64,000 nucleotides of DNA from Alphaproteobacteria bacterium. Its GTDB lineage: Bacteria > Pseudomonadota > Alphaproteobacteria > Acetobacterales > Acetobacteraceae. Numbering within the stretch: the first letter of the stretch is position 1; every line of letters begins with the position of its first letter. Below are positions 1-9,400 of this stretch, in pieces. The notes beneath the pieces are model-generated. The model searched no databases. It saw only the letters and a program-made list of their open reading frames with translations, and had not been told where the DNA came from. The stretch is from the NCBI GenBank assembly GCA_020850755.1, contig JADZEB010000011.1:62001-126000 (forward strand), read 5' to 3'. Both the position numbers and the translations under genes were made by a program.

Positions 1-808
1 CGGGCCCGTGGACGGAGAGCGTCTCGCCCAGCCACGCCGTGAACGCTGTCCAGTCCAGCGGCTGGTCGGCGCGCAGGCAGGCAGTGTGCACGAAGGAATG
101 CTCGGCGGCTTCCTCGTTCGCGGCGGCCTCCCCAAGCCAGTGCAGAAGCCGCGCATCCTTGCTGGCGGGATCGAAGCTCGCGGCGCCGAACAGCCGCGAT
201 GCCATCGCCTCGTCCGCGCCGAGTGCTTCGGCACCGGCATTGAGCGCGCGCAGCCGCGCCCGCAGGCCGTCCGCGCTGGCGGGGCACAGGTCGAGCTTGG
301 TCAGCACAATCCGATCGGCCACCACCACCTGCTTGACCGCCTCGGGATAGGCGTCGAGCTGCGCGGCGCCGTGGCAGGCATCGACCGTCGTCACCATCGC
401 ATCGAGGCGGAAGCGCTCCAGCAGCAGCGGATCGGTCATCAGCGTGTGGATCACCGGGACAGGATCGGCAAGGCCGGTGGTCTCGATGATGACGCGGCGG
501 AAAGGCGGCACCTCGCCGCGCAGGCGCTGCACGAACAGGCCGCGCAACCCCTCCACAAGGTCGCTGCGTACCGCGCAGCAGAGGCAGCCGGATTCAAGCA
601 GGACGACGTTCTCCTGCAGCTCCTGCACCATCAGATGGTCGATGCCGACCTCGCCCAGCTCGTTGACCAGCACAGCGCAATCGCCGAGGTCGGGGTCGCG
701 CAGCAGGCGGTTGAGCAGCGTCGTCTTGCCGCTGCCGAGGAAGCCGGTGATGACCGAGAGCGGGATCGCCTCCCCGCCGGCAAGCCCACCCAGCACGTTG
801 CTCGCCAT
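1..808 (-). CDS. CobW/G3E-family metal-chaperone GTPase (C-terminus cut by window edge)
   Basis: About 269 codons are present; the gene starts at the ATG at 808 and runs off the left edge. P-loop GFLGSGKT lies near residues 22-29. The CLCC metal-binding motif typical of COG0523 proteins is at about 75-78, ETTGLADP at about 109-116, and TKLD in the place of the NKxD guanine-binding motif at about 170. Family members deliver Zn, Co or other metals to target enzymes using GTP. It starts only 4 bases after the stop of the upstream amidohydrolase, a metal-dependent family, so it may serve that enzyme's metal site; that link is inference. The target metal cannot be told from sequence. Confidence 0.9.
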   Translation of the reverse strand, partial: MASNVLGGLAGGEAIPLSVITGFLGSGKTTLLNRLLRDPDLGDCAVLVNELGEVGIDHLMVQELQENVVLLESGCLCCAVRSDLVEGLRGLFVQRLRGEVPPFRRVIIETTGLADPVPVIHTLMTDPLLLERFRLDAMVTTVDACHGAAQLDAYPEAVKQVVVADRIVLTKLDLCPASADGLRARLRALNAGAEALGADEAMASRLFGAASFDPASKDARLLHWLGEAAANEEAAEHSFVHTACLRADQPLDWTAFTAWLGETLSVHGP

Positions 809-812
809 GGGC

Positions 813-2033
813 TCAGGCCGCGAGGCTGTTCTTGACGAAGCGGCCGGCCTGGATGATGGCCGCCATGTGCCTGCCCTGGCCGGTGAGCAGCGAGATATCA
901 GCGAGCGGGTCGCCATCGACCACGAGCAGGTCGGCCTGCGCGCCCTCGGCCACCACGCCGATCTTGCCCGCCATGCGCACCACCTCCGCGCCGATCAGCG
1001 TCGCGCCGCGGATATTGTCGGCCGCCGGCAGCACCTCGGCGCGGACCAGGAACTCGTCGCCCATCAGGTGCGGCGTGCGCGACATGTCGGTGCCGAAGGA
1101 GGCCTTCACCCCGGCGCGATGGGCGATGGCCAGCCCGCGCGTGCCCACGGCCAGGATCTCGCGCGCCTTCGCCTCCGTGCCGGGCGGATAGCCGAGCGCG
1201 GCCGCCTGCTCGGCCAGGACGCGGTAGCAGACGAGATTGGGCGAGAGATAGGTGCCGCGCTCGACCATCATCTTCGCGGTCGGCTCGTCGAGGAAGTTGC
1301 CATGCTCGATCGTGCGCACGCCCGCCTCGACGCAGCGGCGGATACCGCGGGCGGTGTAGACATGCGCCAGGACATAGGTGTTGGCGCGCTCGGCCTCGTC
1401 CACCGCGGCGAGCAGCTCCTCGGTCGAGTATTGCAGGCTGTCGATCGGATCGGACTGCGAGGAGACGCCGCCGCCAGCCATGATCTTGATCTGGTCGGCG
1501 CCGAGGCGGATCTCATCGCGGATGGCGCGGCGCACCTCCGACACGCCGTCGGCGATGCGCCCGATGCCGGCGGTAAGGTGCACGCAGGCGCAGGGCTCGC
1601 GCGTATCGGCCGGGGAGCGGGCATCGCCATGCCCGCCGGTCTGGCTGATGGCGCGGCCGGAGACGAACAGGCGCGGGCCGGTGAAATAGCCCTGCTCCAG
1701 CGCCTGCTTGTGGCCGACATCCGCCCCGCCCGCGTCGCGCACGGTGGTGAAGCCGCTCATCAGCATGCCATGCAGCACCTGGCCCGCACGCGCCGTGGTG
1801 AGAGAGGGCAGCATCACCGGCGCCGGCGGCAGCAGCGTCTTGTAGAGATGGACGTGGCAATCGATCAGCCCCGGCATCAGCGTGCGTCCGCCGAGATCGA
1901 TCGCCGGCACGCCGGGCGCATCGATGCGCCCCGCCTCCAGCCGGCGGATCACCCCGCCCTCGATCAGGCACTGGTAGCCGGAGCGCAAGGCGCCAGCGGC
2001 GACATCGAGCAGCGCGAAGTTGGTGAGCAGCAC
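813..2033 (-). CDS. metal-dependent amidohydrolase (imidazolonepropionase/prolidase-like, COG1228)
   Basis: 406 aa with a GTG start. An N-terminal beta-sandwich segment leads to LIDCHVHL, the HxH metal-ligand motif after strand 1. Further ligands are visible in order: a Lys in QIKIMAGGG, a candidate for the bridging lysine of this family; His in VLAHVY and in TIEHGNF; and the terminal Asp in SFGTDM. This is the normal order for the amidohydrolase superfamily, and the length is typical. The enzyme is cytoplasmic and hydrolyses C-N bonds of cyclic amides, dipeptides or similar substrates; the substrate is unknown. It sits 6 bases after a Bug receptor and 4 bases before a CobW-type GTPase, so the three are probably cotranscribed. 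Confidence 0.88.
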   Translation of the reverse strand: MLLTNFALLDVAAGALRSGYQCLIEGGVIRRLEAGRIDAPGVPAIDLGGRTLMPGLIDCHVHLYKTLLPPAPVMLPSLTTARAGQVLHGMLMSGFTTVRDAGGADVGHKQALEQGYFTGPRLFVSGRAISQTGGHGDARSPADTREPCACVHLTAGIGRIADGVSEVRRAIRDEIRLGADQIKIMAGGGVSSQSDPIDSLQYSTEELLAAVDEAERANTYVLAHVYTARGIRRCVEAGVRTIEHGNFLDEPTAKMMVERGTYLSPNLVCYRVLAEQAAALGYPPGTEAKAREILAVGTRGLAIAHRAGVKASFGTDMSRTPHLMGDEFLVRAEVLPAADNIRGATLIGAEVVRMAGKIGVVAEGAQADLLVVDGDPLADISLLTGQGRHMAAIIQAGRFVKNSLAA

Positions 2034-2039
2034 GGCGCC

Positions 2040-3005
2040 TCAGTCCTCGACCGGGACGTTGGCGGCGCGGACGACTTCCTTCCAGCGCGCCATGTCGCGG
2101 CGCCAGAAGGCATCGAAGGTGGCCGCGTCCTCGCCGACCGGCGTCGCGCCGAGGGCGCGCAGCCGGGCGCTGCCCTCCGGCGACATCGCGGCCTCGGTGA
2201 AGGCGCGCGAGAGCTGGGCGACCGTGGCGGGCGACATGCCGGCGGGGCCGAACGGCCCGACCCAGCTTGTCACCACGAAGTCCGGCAGGCCCGCCTCGGC
2301 CGTGGTCGGCACGTCGGGAAGCTGCGGCAGCCGCGCCGTCGTGGTGACCGCGATGGCGCGCACGGTGCCCTGGGTAACCAGGCCGGCGATCGCGGGCAAG
2401 GCATCGAAGCTGATATGGATCTCGCCGGCGATCAGCGCCGTAGAGACGCCGGTGCTGCCGCGATAGGGCACGTGCGTCAGGTCGATGCCGGTGCGCAGCC
2501 GCAGCATCTCGCCGGTCAGGTGCAGCGAGGTGCCGACACCGCTCGAGCCGAAATTGAGCTGCCCGGGCCGGGCCTTGGCGAGAGCGATGAACTCCTGCAC
2601 CGTGCGCGCCGGCAGGGATGGGTTCACCATCATCACCACCGGGAACTCGGCGATCCGGGCGATGGCGGTGAAGTCGCGCTCCATGTTGAAGGGCAGCCGC
2701 CGCCTGATCGCCGGGGTCACGCCGTGCGAGCCGGCACCGCCCATGACCAGCGTATGCCCGTCCGGCGCGGCGCGCGCCACCATCTCGCTCCCCACCACGC
2801 CGCCGGCGCCGGGCCGACTTTCGATCACCAGCGGCGAGCCCAGGCGCGCACTGACTTGTTCTGCGATCGCACGCGCCGGAATCTCCAGCGCGCTGCCGGG
2901 ACCATAGCCGACAATGATGCGGATCGGCCTGCCAGGCATGATCTGCGCGGCGGCTGGCGCCGCAATCGTGGCCATCAGCAACAAGGCGGCAAGAAGGCGG
3001 CTCAT
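2040..3005 (-). CDS. Bug/TctC-family periplasmic solute receptor (orphan)
   Basis: 321 aa. I chose the ATG at 3005 because a good ribosome site (GGAGGGACC) precedes it and it opens a clean signal peptide (MSRLLAALLLMATIAAPAAAQ); a longer frame upstream adds only basic filler. The mature protein begins RPIRIIVGYGPGSA, the usual Bug ligand-loop start, followed by the SRPGAGG segment. These receptors bind carboxylates or other small acids in the periplasm. No TctA/TctB genes are adjacent, so it is an orphan receptor that would work with membrane subunits elsewhere. It is followed closely by the amidohydrolase, suggesting it supplies or senses that enzyme's substrate. Confidence 0.9.
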   Translation of the reverse strand: MSRLLAALLLMATIAAPAAAQIMPGRPIRIIVGYGPGSALEIPARAIAEQVSARLGSPLVIESRPGAGGVVGSEMVARAAPDGHTLVMGGAGSHGVTPAIRRRLPFNMERDFTAIARIAEFPVVMMVNPSLPARTVQEFIALAKARPGQLNFGSSGVGTSLHLTGEMLRLRTGIDLTHVPYRGSTGVSTALIAGEIHISFDALPAIAGLVTQGTVRAIAVTTTARLPQLPDVPTTAEAGLPDFVVTSWVGPFGPAGMSPATVAQLSRAFTEAAMSPEGSARLRALGATPVGEDAATFDAFWRRDMARWKEVVRAANVPVED

Positions 3006-3149
3006 GCGGTCCCTCCGGAAGCAATAACTTCGTATCCGAAATGAACATGCAGCCTGCGTCCGCCGCTCCGGTGTGTCAAGACAGCAGCCTGTCACCGGCG
3101 TCCCTGGTGAAGCGCGCGCCCCAGGTGGCGGCCGCGTTGGTCGGACCCT

Positions 3150-4133
3150 TCAGGCGTGGTGACAGGCGACCAGCGTCCCGTCGGCCTGTGGCAGAAGCGC
3201 CGGGCGCTCCTGCCGGCAGAGATCGCTCGCCTTCGGGCAACGCGGATGGAAGGCGCAGCCCGCCGGAGGGGAGAGTGGCGAGGGCAGCTCGCCCTGGATC
3301 GGCTTGAAGGTGACGCCGACATTGCCGCCGAGCGCGAGCTTGGGCACGCTGTCGAGCAGCGCCCGGGTATAGGGATGGCGCGGCATCGCATAGATCGTCG
3401 CCGCCGCGCCCATCTCGACGATGCGGCCGAGATACATCACCGCCACCCGGTCGCTGACATGGCGCACCACGGCAAGATCGTGGCTGATGAACAGGCTGGT
3501 CAGGCCAAGCTCGCGCCTGAGGTCGAGGAACAGGTTCAGGATCTGCGCCTGGATCGATACGTCGAGCGAGGCCACCGGTTCGTCGCAGACCAGCACCTCG
3601 GGCCGCATCGCAAGCGCGCGCGCGATCGCCACGCGCTGGCGCTGGCCGCCCGAGAACTGGTGCGGGAAGCGCTGCGCGAAGGCCGGATCGAGCCCGACCC
3701 TGGCCAACCACTCCCCGGCGAAGCGCCCCGCCTCGGCGCGCGGGATCAGCCCGTGCGTGACCGGGCCTTCGGCGATCGTCGCGCCGATGCGAAGCCGCGG
3801 GTTGAGCGAGCCGAACGGGTCCTGGAACACGGTCTGGATGCGTGTCGTGACCTTGTGGCCGTGCCGCATCGGCGGCTCGCCCGCTAGCGTCACGCGCCCC
3901 TCGCTCGGCGCCAGGATGCCGGCAAGCATCCGCCCGAGCGTGGACTTGCCGCAGCCGGATTCGCCCACCAGCCCGAGCGTCTCGCCGCGCCGGACGCTGA
4001 TCGAGACGTCAGTCACCGCCTGCACCGGCCGCCGATCCACCGTCGCGCCCAACAGCCCGGCGATGCGGTCGCCGAGCGTGATGCGCGGGCTGAAACGGCG
4101 CGACACCTTCTCTACCACCAGGATGTCGGTCAT
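3150..4133 (-). CDS. dipeptide/oligopeptide-type ABC transporter ATPase (DppF/OppF-like)
   Basis: 327 aa. Walker A is GESGCGKST, the ABC signature is SGGQRQRVAIARAL, and Walker B is VLVCDEPVASLDVS. The C-terminal cysteine-containing extension (GCAFHPRCPKA) is typical of the Opp/Dpp ATPase group. It overlaps the other ATPase by the ATGA at 4130-4133 and is last of the four transporter genes transcribed on this strand. With its partner it powers import of peptides or other compounds by the peptide/nickel class of ABC importers. Substrate class is inferred from family only; neighbouring amide-cleaving enzymes suggest a nitrogenous compound. Confidence 0.93.
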   Translation of the reverse strand: MTDILVVEKVSRRFSPRITLGDRIAGLLGATVDRRPVQAVTDVSISVRRGETLGLVGESGCGKSTLGRMLAGILAPSEGRVTLAGEPPMRHGHKVTTRIQTVFQDPFGSLNPRLRIGATIAEGPVTHGLIPRAEAGRFAGEWLARVGLDPAFAQRFPHQFSGGQRQRVAIARALAMRPEVLVCDEPVASLDVSIQAQILNLFLDLRRELGLTSLFISHDLAVVRHVSDRVAVMYLGRIVEMGAAATIYAMPRHPYTRALLDSVPKLALGGNVGVTFKPIQGELPSPLSPPAGCAFHPRCPKASDLCRQERPALLPQADGTLVACHHA

Positions 4134-5101
4134 GGGCCGGCCCCGAGCGGATGGTGGCAGAGCGCACCGTGCCGCGCATCGCCGACCTGCGGCGGGTCGG
4201 TGCCGCAGGCCGTGCTCGCGCGCGCGCAGCGCGGCGCAAAGGGGCAGCCGGGCGCGAGCGACAGGAGGGAAGGCGTGCTGCCGGGAATCTGCGCCAGCCG
4301 CTGGCCGGGCGTGGCCAGCGCCGGCAGGCTGTCGAGCAGGCCGCGCGTGTAGGGATGCAGCGGCGCGTGCAGCACCTCGGCCACCGGGCCGCGCTCGACG
4401 ATCCGGCCGGCATACATCACCATGACCCGGTCGGCGAGCGAGGAGACGGTGGCAAGGTCGTGGCTGATCCAGATCAGCGCCGTGCCGCTTTCCTTCGCCA
4501 GCGCCTTCATCTCGGCCAGGATCTGCGCCTGGATCGAGACATCGAGCGCTGTGGTTGGCTCATCGGCGATGATCAGCTCGGGCTGGTGCAGGAGCGCGAT
4601 GGCGATGGCGACGCGCTGGCGCATCCCACCCGAGAATTCGTGCGGATAGGCATCAAGCCGCGCCACCGCGTCCGGGATGCCGACGCGCGCCAGGCTGCGT
4701 GCTGCAAGCTCGCGCGCGGCACGCTCGCCGCCACCGCCATGCGCCTGCACGGCCATTGCCATCTGCTGGCCGATGGTGAGCACGGGATTGAGGGTTGCGG
4801 CAGGGTCCTGGAACACCATGGCGATGCGCTTGCCGCGAAGGCCGCGCATCGCCGGTTGCGCCAGCCCGACCAGTTCCTGCCCGTCGAAGCGGATCGAGCC
4901 GCCGGCGATGCGCCCCGGCGGATCGACCAGGCCGATCAGCGAGAAGCCGGTGACCGACTTGCCCGAGCCCGACTCGCCGACAAGGCCGAGGATCTCGCCC
5001 CGCGCGAGGGTGAAGGACACGCCATCCACCGCCTTGAGCACGCCGGCGCGGGTGTGGAAATGGGTGCGCAGGTCGCGCACCTCGAGCAGCGCGGCGCTCA
5101 T
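4130..5101 (-). CDS. dipeptide/oligopeptide-type ABC transporter ATPase (DppD/OppD-like)
   Basis: 323 aa. Walker A is [11 protein letters not shown], the signature [14 protein letters not shown], and Walker [16 protein letters not shown], followed by the D-loop and the switch His in WISHDLATV. The C-terminal segment [12 protein letters not shown] is the Opp/Dpp-type cysteine extension. It shares an ATGA overlap with the permease gene before it (5098-5101) and another with the ATPase after it (4130-4133), showing tight translational coupling within a single operon. Confidence 0.93.
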   Translation of the reverse strand: MSAALLEVRDLRTHFHTRAGVLKAVDGVSFTLARGEILGLVGESGSGKSVTGFSLIGLVDPPGRIAGGSIRFDGQELVGLAQPAMRGLRGKRIAMVFQDPAATLNPVLTIGQQMAMAVQAHGGGGERAARELAARSLARVGIPDAVARLDAYPHEFSGGMRQRVAIAIALLHQPELIIADEPTTALDVSIQAQILAEMKALAKESGTALIWISHDLATVSSLADRVMVMYAGRIVERGPVAEVLHAPLHPYTRGLLDSLPALATPGQRLAQIPGSTPSLLSLAPGCPFAPRCARASTACGTDPPQVGDARHGALCHHPLGAGP

Positions 5102-5958
5102 CGGCGCAGGCGGGGGTTGAACTGGTCGCGCAACTGGTCGCCGACGACATTGATCGCCACGATCAGGATGATCAGGGCGATGCCGGGATAGACCGAGATC
5201 CAGGTGCGCCCGCTCATCATGTACTGGAAGCCGTTGGCGATCAGCATGCCGAGCGAGGGCTCGGTCGGCGGCAGGCCGAGGCCGAGAAAGGACAAGGTCG
5301 CCTCGAGCGCGATGGCATTGGCCACCTGCACGGTGCCGACCACGATCAGCGGCGGCAGGCAGTTGGGCAGGAGGTGGCGCAGCACGACGCGCCGGCCCGG
5401 CAGCGGCGTGGCGCGCGCCGCCTCGACATAGTCCTTCTGCCGTTCCGCCGTCGCCGCACCATAGGCGGTGCGGGCGAAATAGGCGTATTGCGCCGTCACC
5501 AGCGCGATGATCAGCGGCACCCGCCCCTGCCCGAGCACGGCCACCAGCACGAGCGCCAGCAGGATGGCGGGGAAGGAGAGTTGCAGGTCCACCACCCGCA
5601 TGATCGCCGGCTCGATCTTGCCGCCGGCATTCGCCGCCAGGATGCCGAGCGCCGCACCGATGGCGAGCGCAACCGCGCCCGCCGCGATGCCCATCTGCAG
5701 CGAGATGCGCAAGCCATACAGGATTGCGGAATAGAGGTCGCGGCCCTGCGCGTCGGTGCCGAGCCAGTGGGCATAGCCGCCCGAGCCCACGAAGCCTGGC
5801 GGCCGGCGCGCATCCATCAGGTTCAGGTTGGCGAGGTCGTAGGGGTCCTGCGGCGTTATCAGGGGCGCGGCCAGCGCCGCCGCAACCACCAGCGAGACCA
5901 CCGCAAGCGCGATCACCGCGACCCAGTTCTCGCGATACTCTCGCCAGAAGCCCGCCAT
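5098..5958 (-). CDS. ABC transporter permease (DppC-like)
   Basis: 286 aa inner-membrane protein. It has an N-terminal OppC-like helix, a periplasmic stretch with [16 protein letters not shown], and then several hydrophobic helices. The EAA-type cytoplasmic loop ([23 protein letters not shown]) contacts the ATPases. GTDxxGRD is characteristic of DppC/OppC proteins. The start codon overlaps the stop of the other permease in a TGATG arrangement at 5956-5960. Confidence 0.93.
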   Translation of the reverse strand: MAGFWREYRENWVAVIALAVVSLVVAAALAAPLITPQDPYDLANLNLMDARRPPGFVGSGGYAHWLGTDAQGRDLYSAILYGLRISLQMGIAAGAVALAIGAALGILAANAGGKIEPAIMRVVDLQLSFPAILLALVLVAVLGQGRVPLIIALVTAQYAYFARTAYGAATAERQKDYVEAARATPLPGRRVVLRHLLPNCLPPLIVVGTVQVANAIALEATLSFLGLGLPPTEPSLGMLIANGFQYMMSGRTWISVYPGIALIILIVAINVVGDQLRDQFNPRLRR

Positions 5959-6932
5959 CAGGCCCGCCTGCCGCGCCTCAGGCGCGGATCGAGCAACGCA
6001 TAGGACAGGTCCACGACCAGATTGATGGTGACGAACAGGAACGCCACCAGCACCAGGTAGCCCACCATCACCGGACGGTCGAGCGAGGTGATGGAATCGA
6101 TGATCAGCTTGCCCACGCCCGGCCAGGAGAAGATCGTCTCGGTCACCACCGCGAAGGCAAGGGTGGAACCGAACTCGAGGCCGAACACGGTCACAAGCGG
6201 GATCGAGATCAGCCGCAGCACGTGCCGGCGCAGGATGGTGAACTCCGACAGGCCCGCGGCACGCGCGAACTTCACCGTGTCCGACAGCATCACCTCGCGC
6301 GTGCCGGCGCGCGACAGGCGGACCATCATCGCCAGCTTGAACAGGCTGAGGTTCAGCGCCGGCAGCGCCAGGAACGCCAGCCCCTCCCGCGTGAGGAAGG
6401 ACCAGCCGACGCCGAACACCTCGACCGTCGGGCCGCGATCGCCCGCGGGCAGCCAGTCGAGGTTGACGGCGAAGGTCAGGATCAGGATCAGCCCGACCCA
6501 GAATGTCGGCACCGAGAAGCCCAGCACGGACGCCGCCATGATCGCCTTCGATGCCGGGCTCTCGGGCCGGTAGCCGGCATAGATCCCAAGCGGGACACCG
6601 ATGAAAGCGCCCATCAGCACGGCAGCGAGCGCGAGTTCGAGAGTCGCTGGCAGTCGGCTCAGCACCAGTTCAAGCACCGGGATGTTGAGCACGAAGCTGC
6701 GGCCCAGATCGCCCTGGAGCAGCCGGCCGAGAAAGGCGAGATATTGTTGCCACAGCGGCAGGTCGAGGCCGTAATGGCGGATCGCCGCCTCGCGGATATC
6801 CTGGGTCGCGTCGGGGGATATCAGCACGTCGATCGGGTTGCCGATCGCGTACACGCCGACAAACACCAGCGCCGACATGGCCAGCATGACGAAAGCGGCC
6901 TGGATCAGGCGCTGGATGATGTAGCCGAGCAT
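5958..6932 (-). CDS. ABC transporter permease (DppB-like)
   Basis: 324 aa. The start at 6932 (MLGYIIQRLIQAAFVML) is preferred because it begins directly with the first membrane helix, as in the family; a longer frame upstream would reach into the divergent promoter region. The EAA-type loop (FARAAGLSEFTILRRHVLR) and the C-terminal helices match DppB/OppB permeases. It is the first gene of the four-gene minus-strand operon. It faces the binding-protein gene across an intergenic region of about 100 bases that must hold promoters for both directions. Confidence 0.92.
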   Translation of the reverse strand: MLGYIIQRLIQAAFVMLAMSALVFVGVYAIGNPIDVLISPDATQDIREAAIRHYGLDLPLWQQYLAFLGRLLQGDLGRSFVLNIPVLELVLSRLPATLELALAAVLMGAFIGVPLGIYAGYRPESPASKAIMAASVLGFSVPTFWVGLILILTFAVNLDWLPAGDRGPTVEVFGVGWSFLTREGLAFLALPALNLSLFKLAMMVRLSRAGTREVMLSDTVKFARAAGLSEFTILRRHVLRLISIPLVTVFGLEFGSTLAFAVVTETIFSWPGVGKLIIDSITSLDRPVMVGYLVLVAFLFVTINLVVDLSYALLDPRLRRGRRA

Positions 6933-7034
6933 CGCGTCCGGGTACCCGGTGTTTGACAGTGGTCCCGGGCCATACGTAGCATGGTCCCACGCAAGCACGG
7001 CCCCAAAAAAATGGCTTCAACGGGAGATCCCCCA

Positions 7035-8624
7035 ATGCACAAGACCTGCCGCCGCTTCGCCATGGCCACTGCCGCGATCGCCTTGATGACGGGCGCCGCC
7101 TCGGCCCAGACACTCACCATGGGCGTGATCGCCGGGCCGGAAAGCATCGACCCGCATTTCACCGCCACCGGCACCCACTCCGAGGCGCTGAAGCATGTCT
7201 TCGACTCGCTCACCCATTCCGGCGACCGGCTGCAGATCGAACCCGGCCTCGCCGAATCCTGGCGCGTCGTAAACCCGACCACCTGGGAGTTCCGCCTGCG
7301 CCGCGGCGTGAAGTTCCACGACGGCTCGGACATGACGGCCGAGGATGTCGTCGCCTCGATCCGGCGCATGCAGCAGCTTTCGGGCCCCAACCCGACGCGC
7401 ATCTATGTCCGCCGCGTGCAGGAGGTGCGGATCGTCGATCCGCATACCATCCAGGTCGTTACCGATGGCCCGGCGCCGACGCTGCCGAACGACTTCATCC
7501 GCCTGTTCGTCACCTCTGCCCGCGCCACCGCCGGCCTGACGCCGGAAAACTCGAACGAGGCATTCAACTCCGGCCGCGTGGCGATCGGCACCGGCCCCTA
7601 CCGCTTCTCCTCCTGGACGCCGCGCGAGCAGTTCACGATGGAGCGCAACGACAACTACTGGGGCGGCCGTCCGGCCTGGGGCCGCGTGACCAGGCGCGAG
7701 ATCGCCAACCCCGCCGCGCGCGTGGCACAGCTGCGCACCGGGCAGCTCGACATGATCGTGCGCGTGCCCGCCGCCGACGTCCCGACGCTCGAACGCGATC
7801 GCACCATCGCCGTGCTGAAGGCGGAGACGGTCTATGTGTTCAACCTCGCCCTCGACCAGCGCGAGCCGACCCCGCAAGTGACCGCGCGTGACGGCTCGCG
7901 CCTCGCCGCCAACCCCTATCGCGATGCGCGTGTGCGCGAGGCGATCGACCTGGCGATCGACCGCCGCGCGCTGGCCGAGATCGCGATGGAAGGGCTCGGC
8001 ACGCCGGTCAGCCAGATGGTCACGCCCGGTATTTTCGGCTACAACCCCGCGCTCACCATTCCCACTCCGAACGTGAATCGCGCCCGGCAGTTGCTGGCCG
8101 AGGCCGGCTTCCCGAACGGCTTTCGCATGGTGCTGAATTTCACCAACAACCGCCTGCCGGGCGATGCCGGCGTCGGCGCGGCGCTGACGCAGATGCTGGC
8201 GCGCATCGGGCTCGAGGTGCAGGCGGCGGGCCAGCCCGCGGCGGTGATCTTCCCCGCCCGCGCGCGCGGCGATCTGTCCAACATCATGGCCGGTTGGGGC
8301 ACGCTGACCGGCGAGGCGAACTACTACTACGCGGCCAACGCGCATACCAACAACCCGCAGCTCCGCCTCGGCGCGTTCAACTGGACCCGCTTCTCCGACC
8401 CGGAGGTGGACCGGCTGATCCAGGCCGCCAATGTCGAGCTCGACGACAAGAAGCGCGAGGAGCTGTTGCAGCGGATCGGCGCGCTCTGGAACGAGAAGCG
8501 GGTCGTGATCCCGCTCGCTGCCGTCGGCTCGGCCTGGGCGATGCGGCGCGACCGCGTCACGCTGCGCGTGGGCCGCAGCGACGAGGAGACCTATGCCTGG
8601 GACGTGAGCCCGGTCGCCCGCTGA
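7035..8624 (+). CDS. periplasmic substrate-binding protein of a peptide/nickel-type ABC importer (SBP_bac_5)
   Basis: 529 aa. The start at 7035 follows GGGAGATCC and gives a signal peptide ending near GAASAQ. The mature protein opens with an IDPHFTATGTHSEALKHVFDSL segment, equivalent to the family's cluster-5 signature, and later has FRLRRGVKFHDGSDMTAEDVV, a hallmark of DppA/OppA/NikA-like proteins. It is the only gene of the importer on the plus strand, divergent from its permeases and ATPases. A hairpin follows the stop, then a creatininase-family gene. Confidence 0.93.
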   Translation: MHKTCRRFAMATAAIALMTGAASAQTLTMGVIAGPESIDPHFTATGTHSEALKHVFDSLTHSGDRLQIEPGLAESWRVVNPTTWEFRLRRGVKFHDGSDMTAEDVVASIRRMQQLSGPNPTRIYVRRVQEVRIVDPHTIQVVTDGPAPTLPNDFIRLFVTSARATAGLTPENSNEAFNSGRVAIGTGPYRFSSWTPREQFTMERNDNYWGGRPAWGRVTRREIANPAARVAQLRTGQLDMIVRVPAADVPTLERDRTIAVLKAETVYVFNLALDQREPTPQVTARDGSRLAANPYRDARVREAIDLAIDRRALAEIAMEGLGTPVSQMVTPGIFGYNPALTIPTPNVNRARQLLAEAGFPNGFRMVLNFTNNRLPGDAGVGAALTQMLARIGLEVQAAGQPAAVIFPARARGDLSNIMAGWGTLTGEANYYYAANAHTNNPQLRLGAFNWTRFSDPEVDRLIQAANVELDDKKREELLQRIGALWNEKRVVIPLAAVGSAWAMRRDRVTLRVGRSDEETYAWDVSPVAR

Positions 8625-8639
8625 ACCCCTGGCCGCCGC

Positions 8640-8663
8640 CCGGACCGCCGCGTGGCGGTCCGG
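8640..8663 (+). terminator. GC-rich hairpin after the binding-protein gene
   Basis: A perfect 10-bp stem (CCGGACCGCC / GGCGGTCCGG) with a 4-base loop lies 16 bases after the stop of the binding-protein gene and 27 bases before the creatininase start. There is no U-run behind it. It could therefore be an attenuating or RNA-stabilising stem rather than a full intrinsic terminator. Such stems after binding-protein genes often keep that message more abundant than downstream genes; the role here is inference. Confidence 0.55.
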
Positions 8664-8689
8664 CCTTCCCGGCGCAACCCGGAGCCTGC

Positions 8690-9400
8690 ATGCGCATCGC
8701 CGACATGAACTGGATGCAGGTGGAGGACTATCTCCGCCGCGATGATCGTTGCGTGCTGCCCTTCGGCAGCACGGAACAGCACGCGCAGCTCTCGCTCTGC
8801 GTGGACATGATCCTGGCCGAGCGCGTCGCGGTCGAGGCGGCGGAGCCGCTCGGCGTGCCGGTCTATCCGGCGATGCCCTTCGGCCTCGCGCCCTATTTCG
8901 CCGCCTTCCCCGGTAGCGTCTCGCTGCGCGTGGAGACGCTGCTCGCGGTGGCGCGCGACCTGATCGACAGCGTGGCGCGGGCCGGCTTCCGCCGCATCCT
9001 CGTCGTCAACGGCCATGGCGGCAACGCGCCCGTGGGCGCGCTCGCCTTGCAGCTGATGACGGAACGGCCCGAGCTCTCGATCAAGTTCCACAACTGGTAC
9101 AACCAGCCGCGCACCTGGGATGCGGCGATGGCGATCGACCGCTCCGGCAGCCACGGCAACTGGATGGAGAACTTCCCCTGGACGCGGCTGGCCCATGCGC
9201 CCTCGCCGGCCGGTGCCAAGCCCGCGGTGGATACGGCACTGATGAGGGCAAGCCCGCCCGGGCGGGTGCGCGAGATGCTGGGCGACGGCTCCTTCGGCGG
9301 CAAGTGGCAGAAGCCGGACGATGACATGCTGCGCCTGTGGGCCGCGGGCGTGGCCGAAACCCGCGCCGCACTGGAGGGACCATGGCCGAGCCGATCCTGA
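8690..9400 (+). CDS. creatininase-family amidohydrolase
   Basis: 236 aa from the ATG at 8690, preceded by GGAGCCTGC. The family motifs are clear: LPFGSTEQHAQLSLCVD near residues 22-38 carries the Glu and His metal ligands, and NGHGGN sits in the middle. A late Ser-His segment (SGSHGNWMENF) corresponds to the region that usually carries GxHA. Family members hydrolyse linear or cyclic amides, such as creatinine or a formamide intermediate, with a binuclear metal centre. It overlaps the next gene by 19 bases and heads an enzyme operon with an M20 peptidase and HyuA/B. Confidence 0.9.
   Translation: MRIADMNWMQVEDYLRRDDRCVLPFGSTEQHAQLSLCVDMILAERVAVEAAEPLGVPVYPAMPFGLAPYFAAFPGSVSLRVETLLAVARDLIDSVARAGFRRILVVNGHGGNAPVGALALQLMTERPELSIKFHNWYNQPRTWDAAMAIDRSGSHGNWMENFPWTRLAHAPSPAGAKPAVDTALMRASPPGRVREMLGDGSFGGKWQKPDDDMLRLWAAGVAETRAALEGPWPSRS

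Noticed and set aside
3029-3040. Small palindrome TTCG-TATC-CGAA upstream of the first Bug receptor
   Set aside because: The arms are only four bases and no second copy was found, so chance is likely.
444-3044. Long plus-strand frame opposite the amidohydrolase and Bug receptor genes
   Set aside because: It has no domain or signal, its composition is antisense-like (rich in Arg, His, Ala, Gly and Asp), and both minus-strand genes have full motif sets and ribosome sites.
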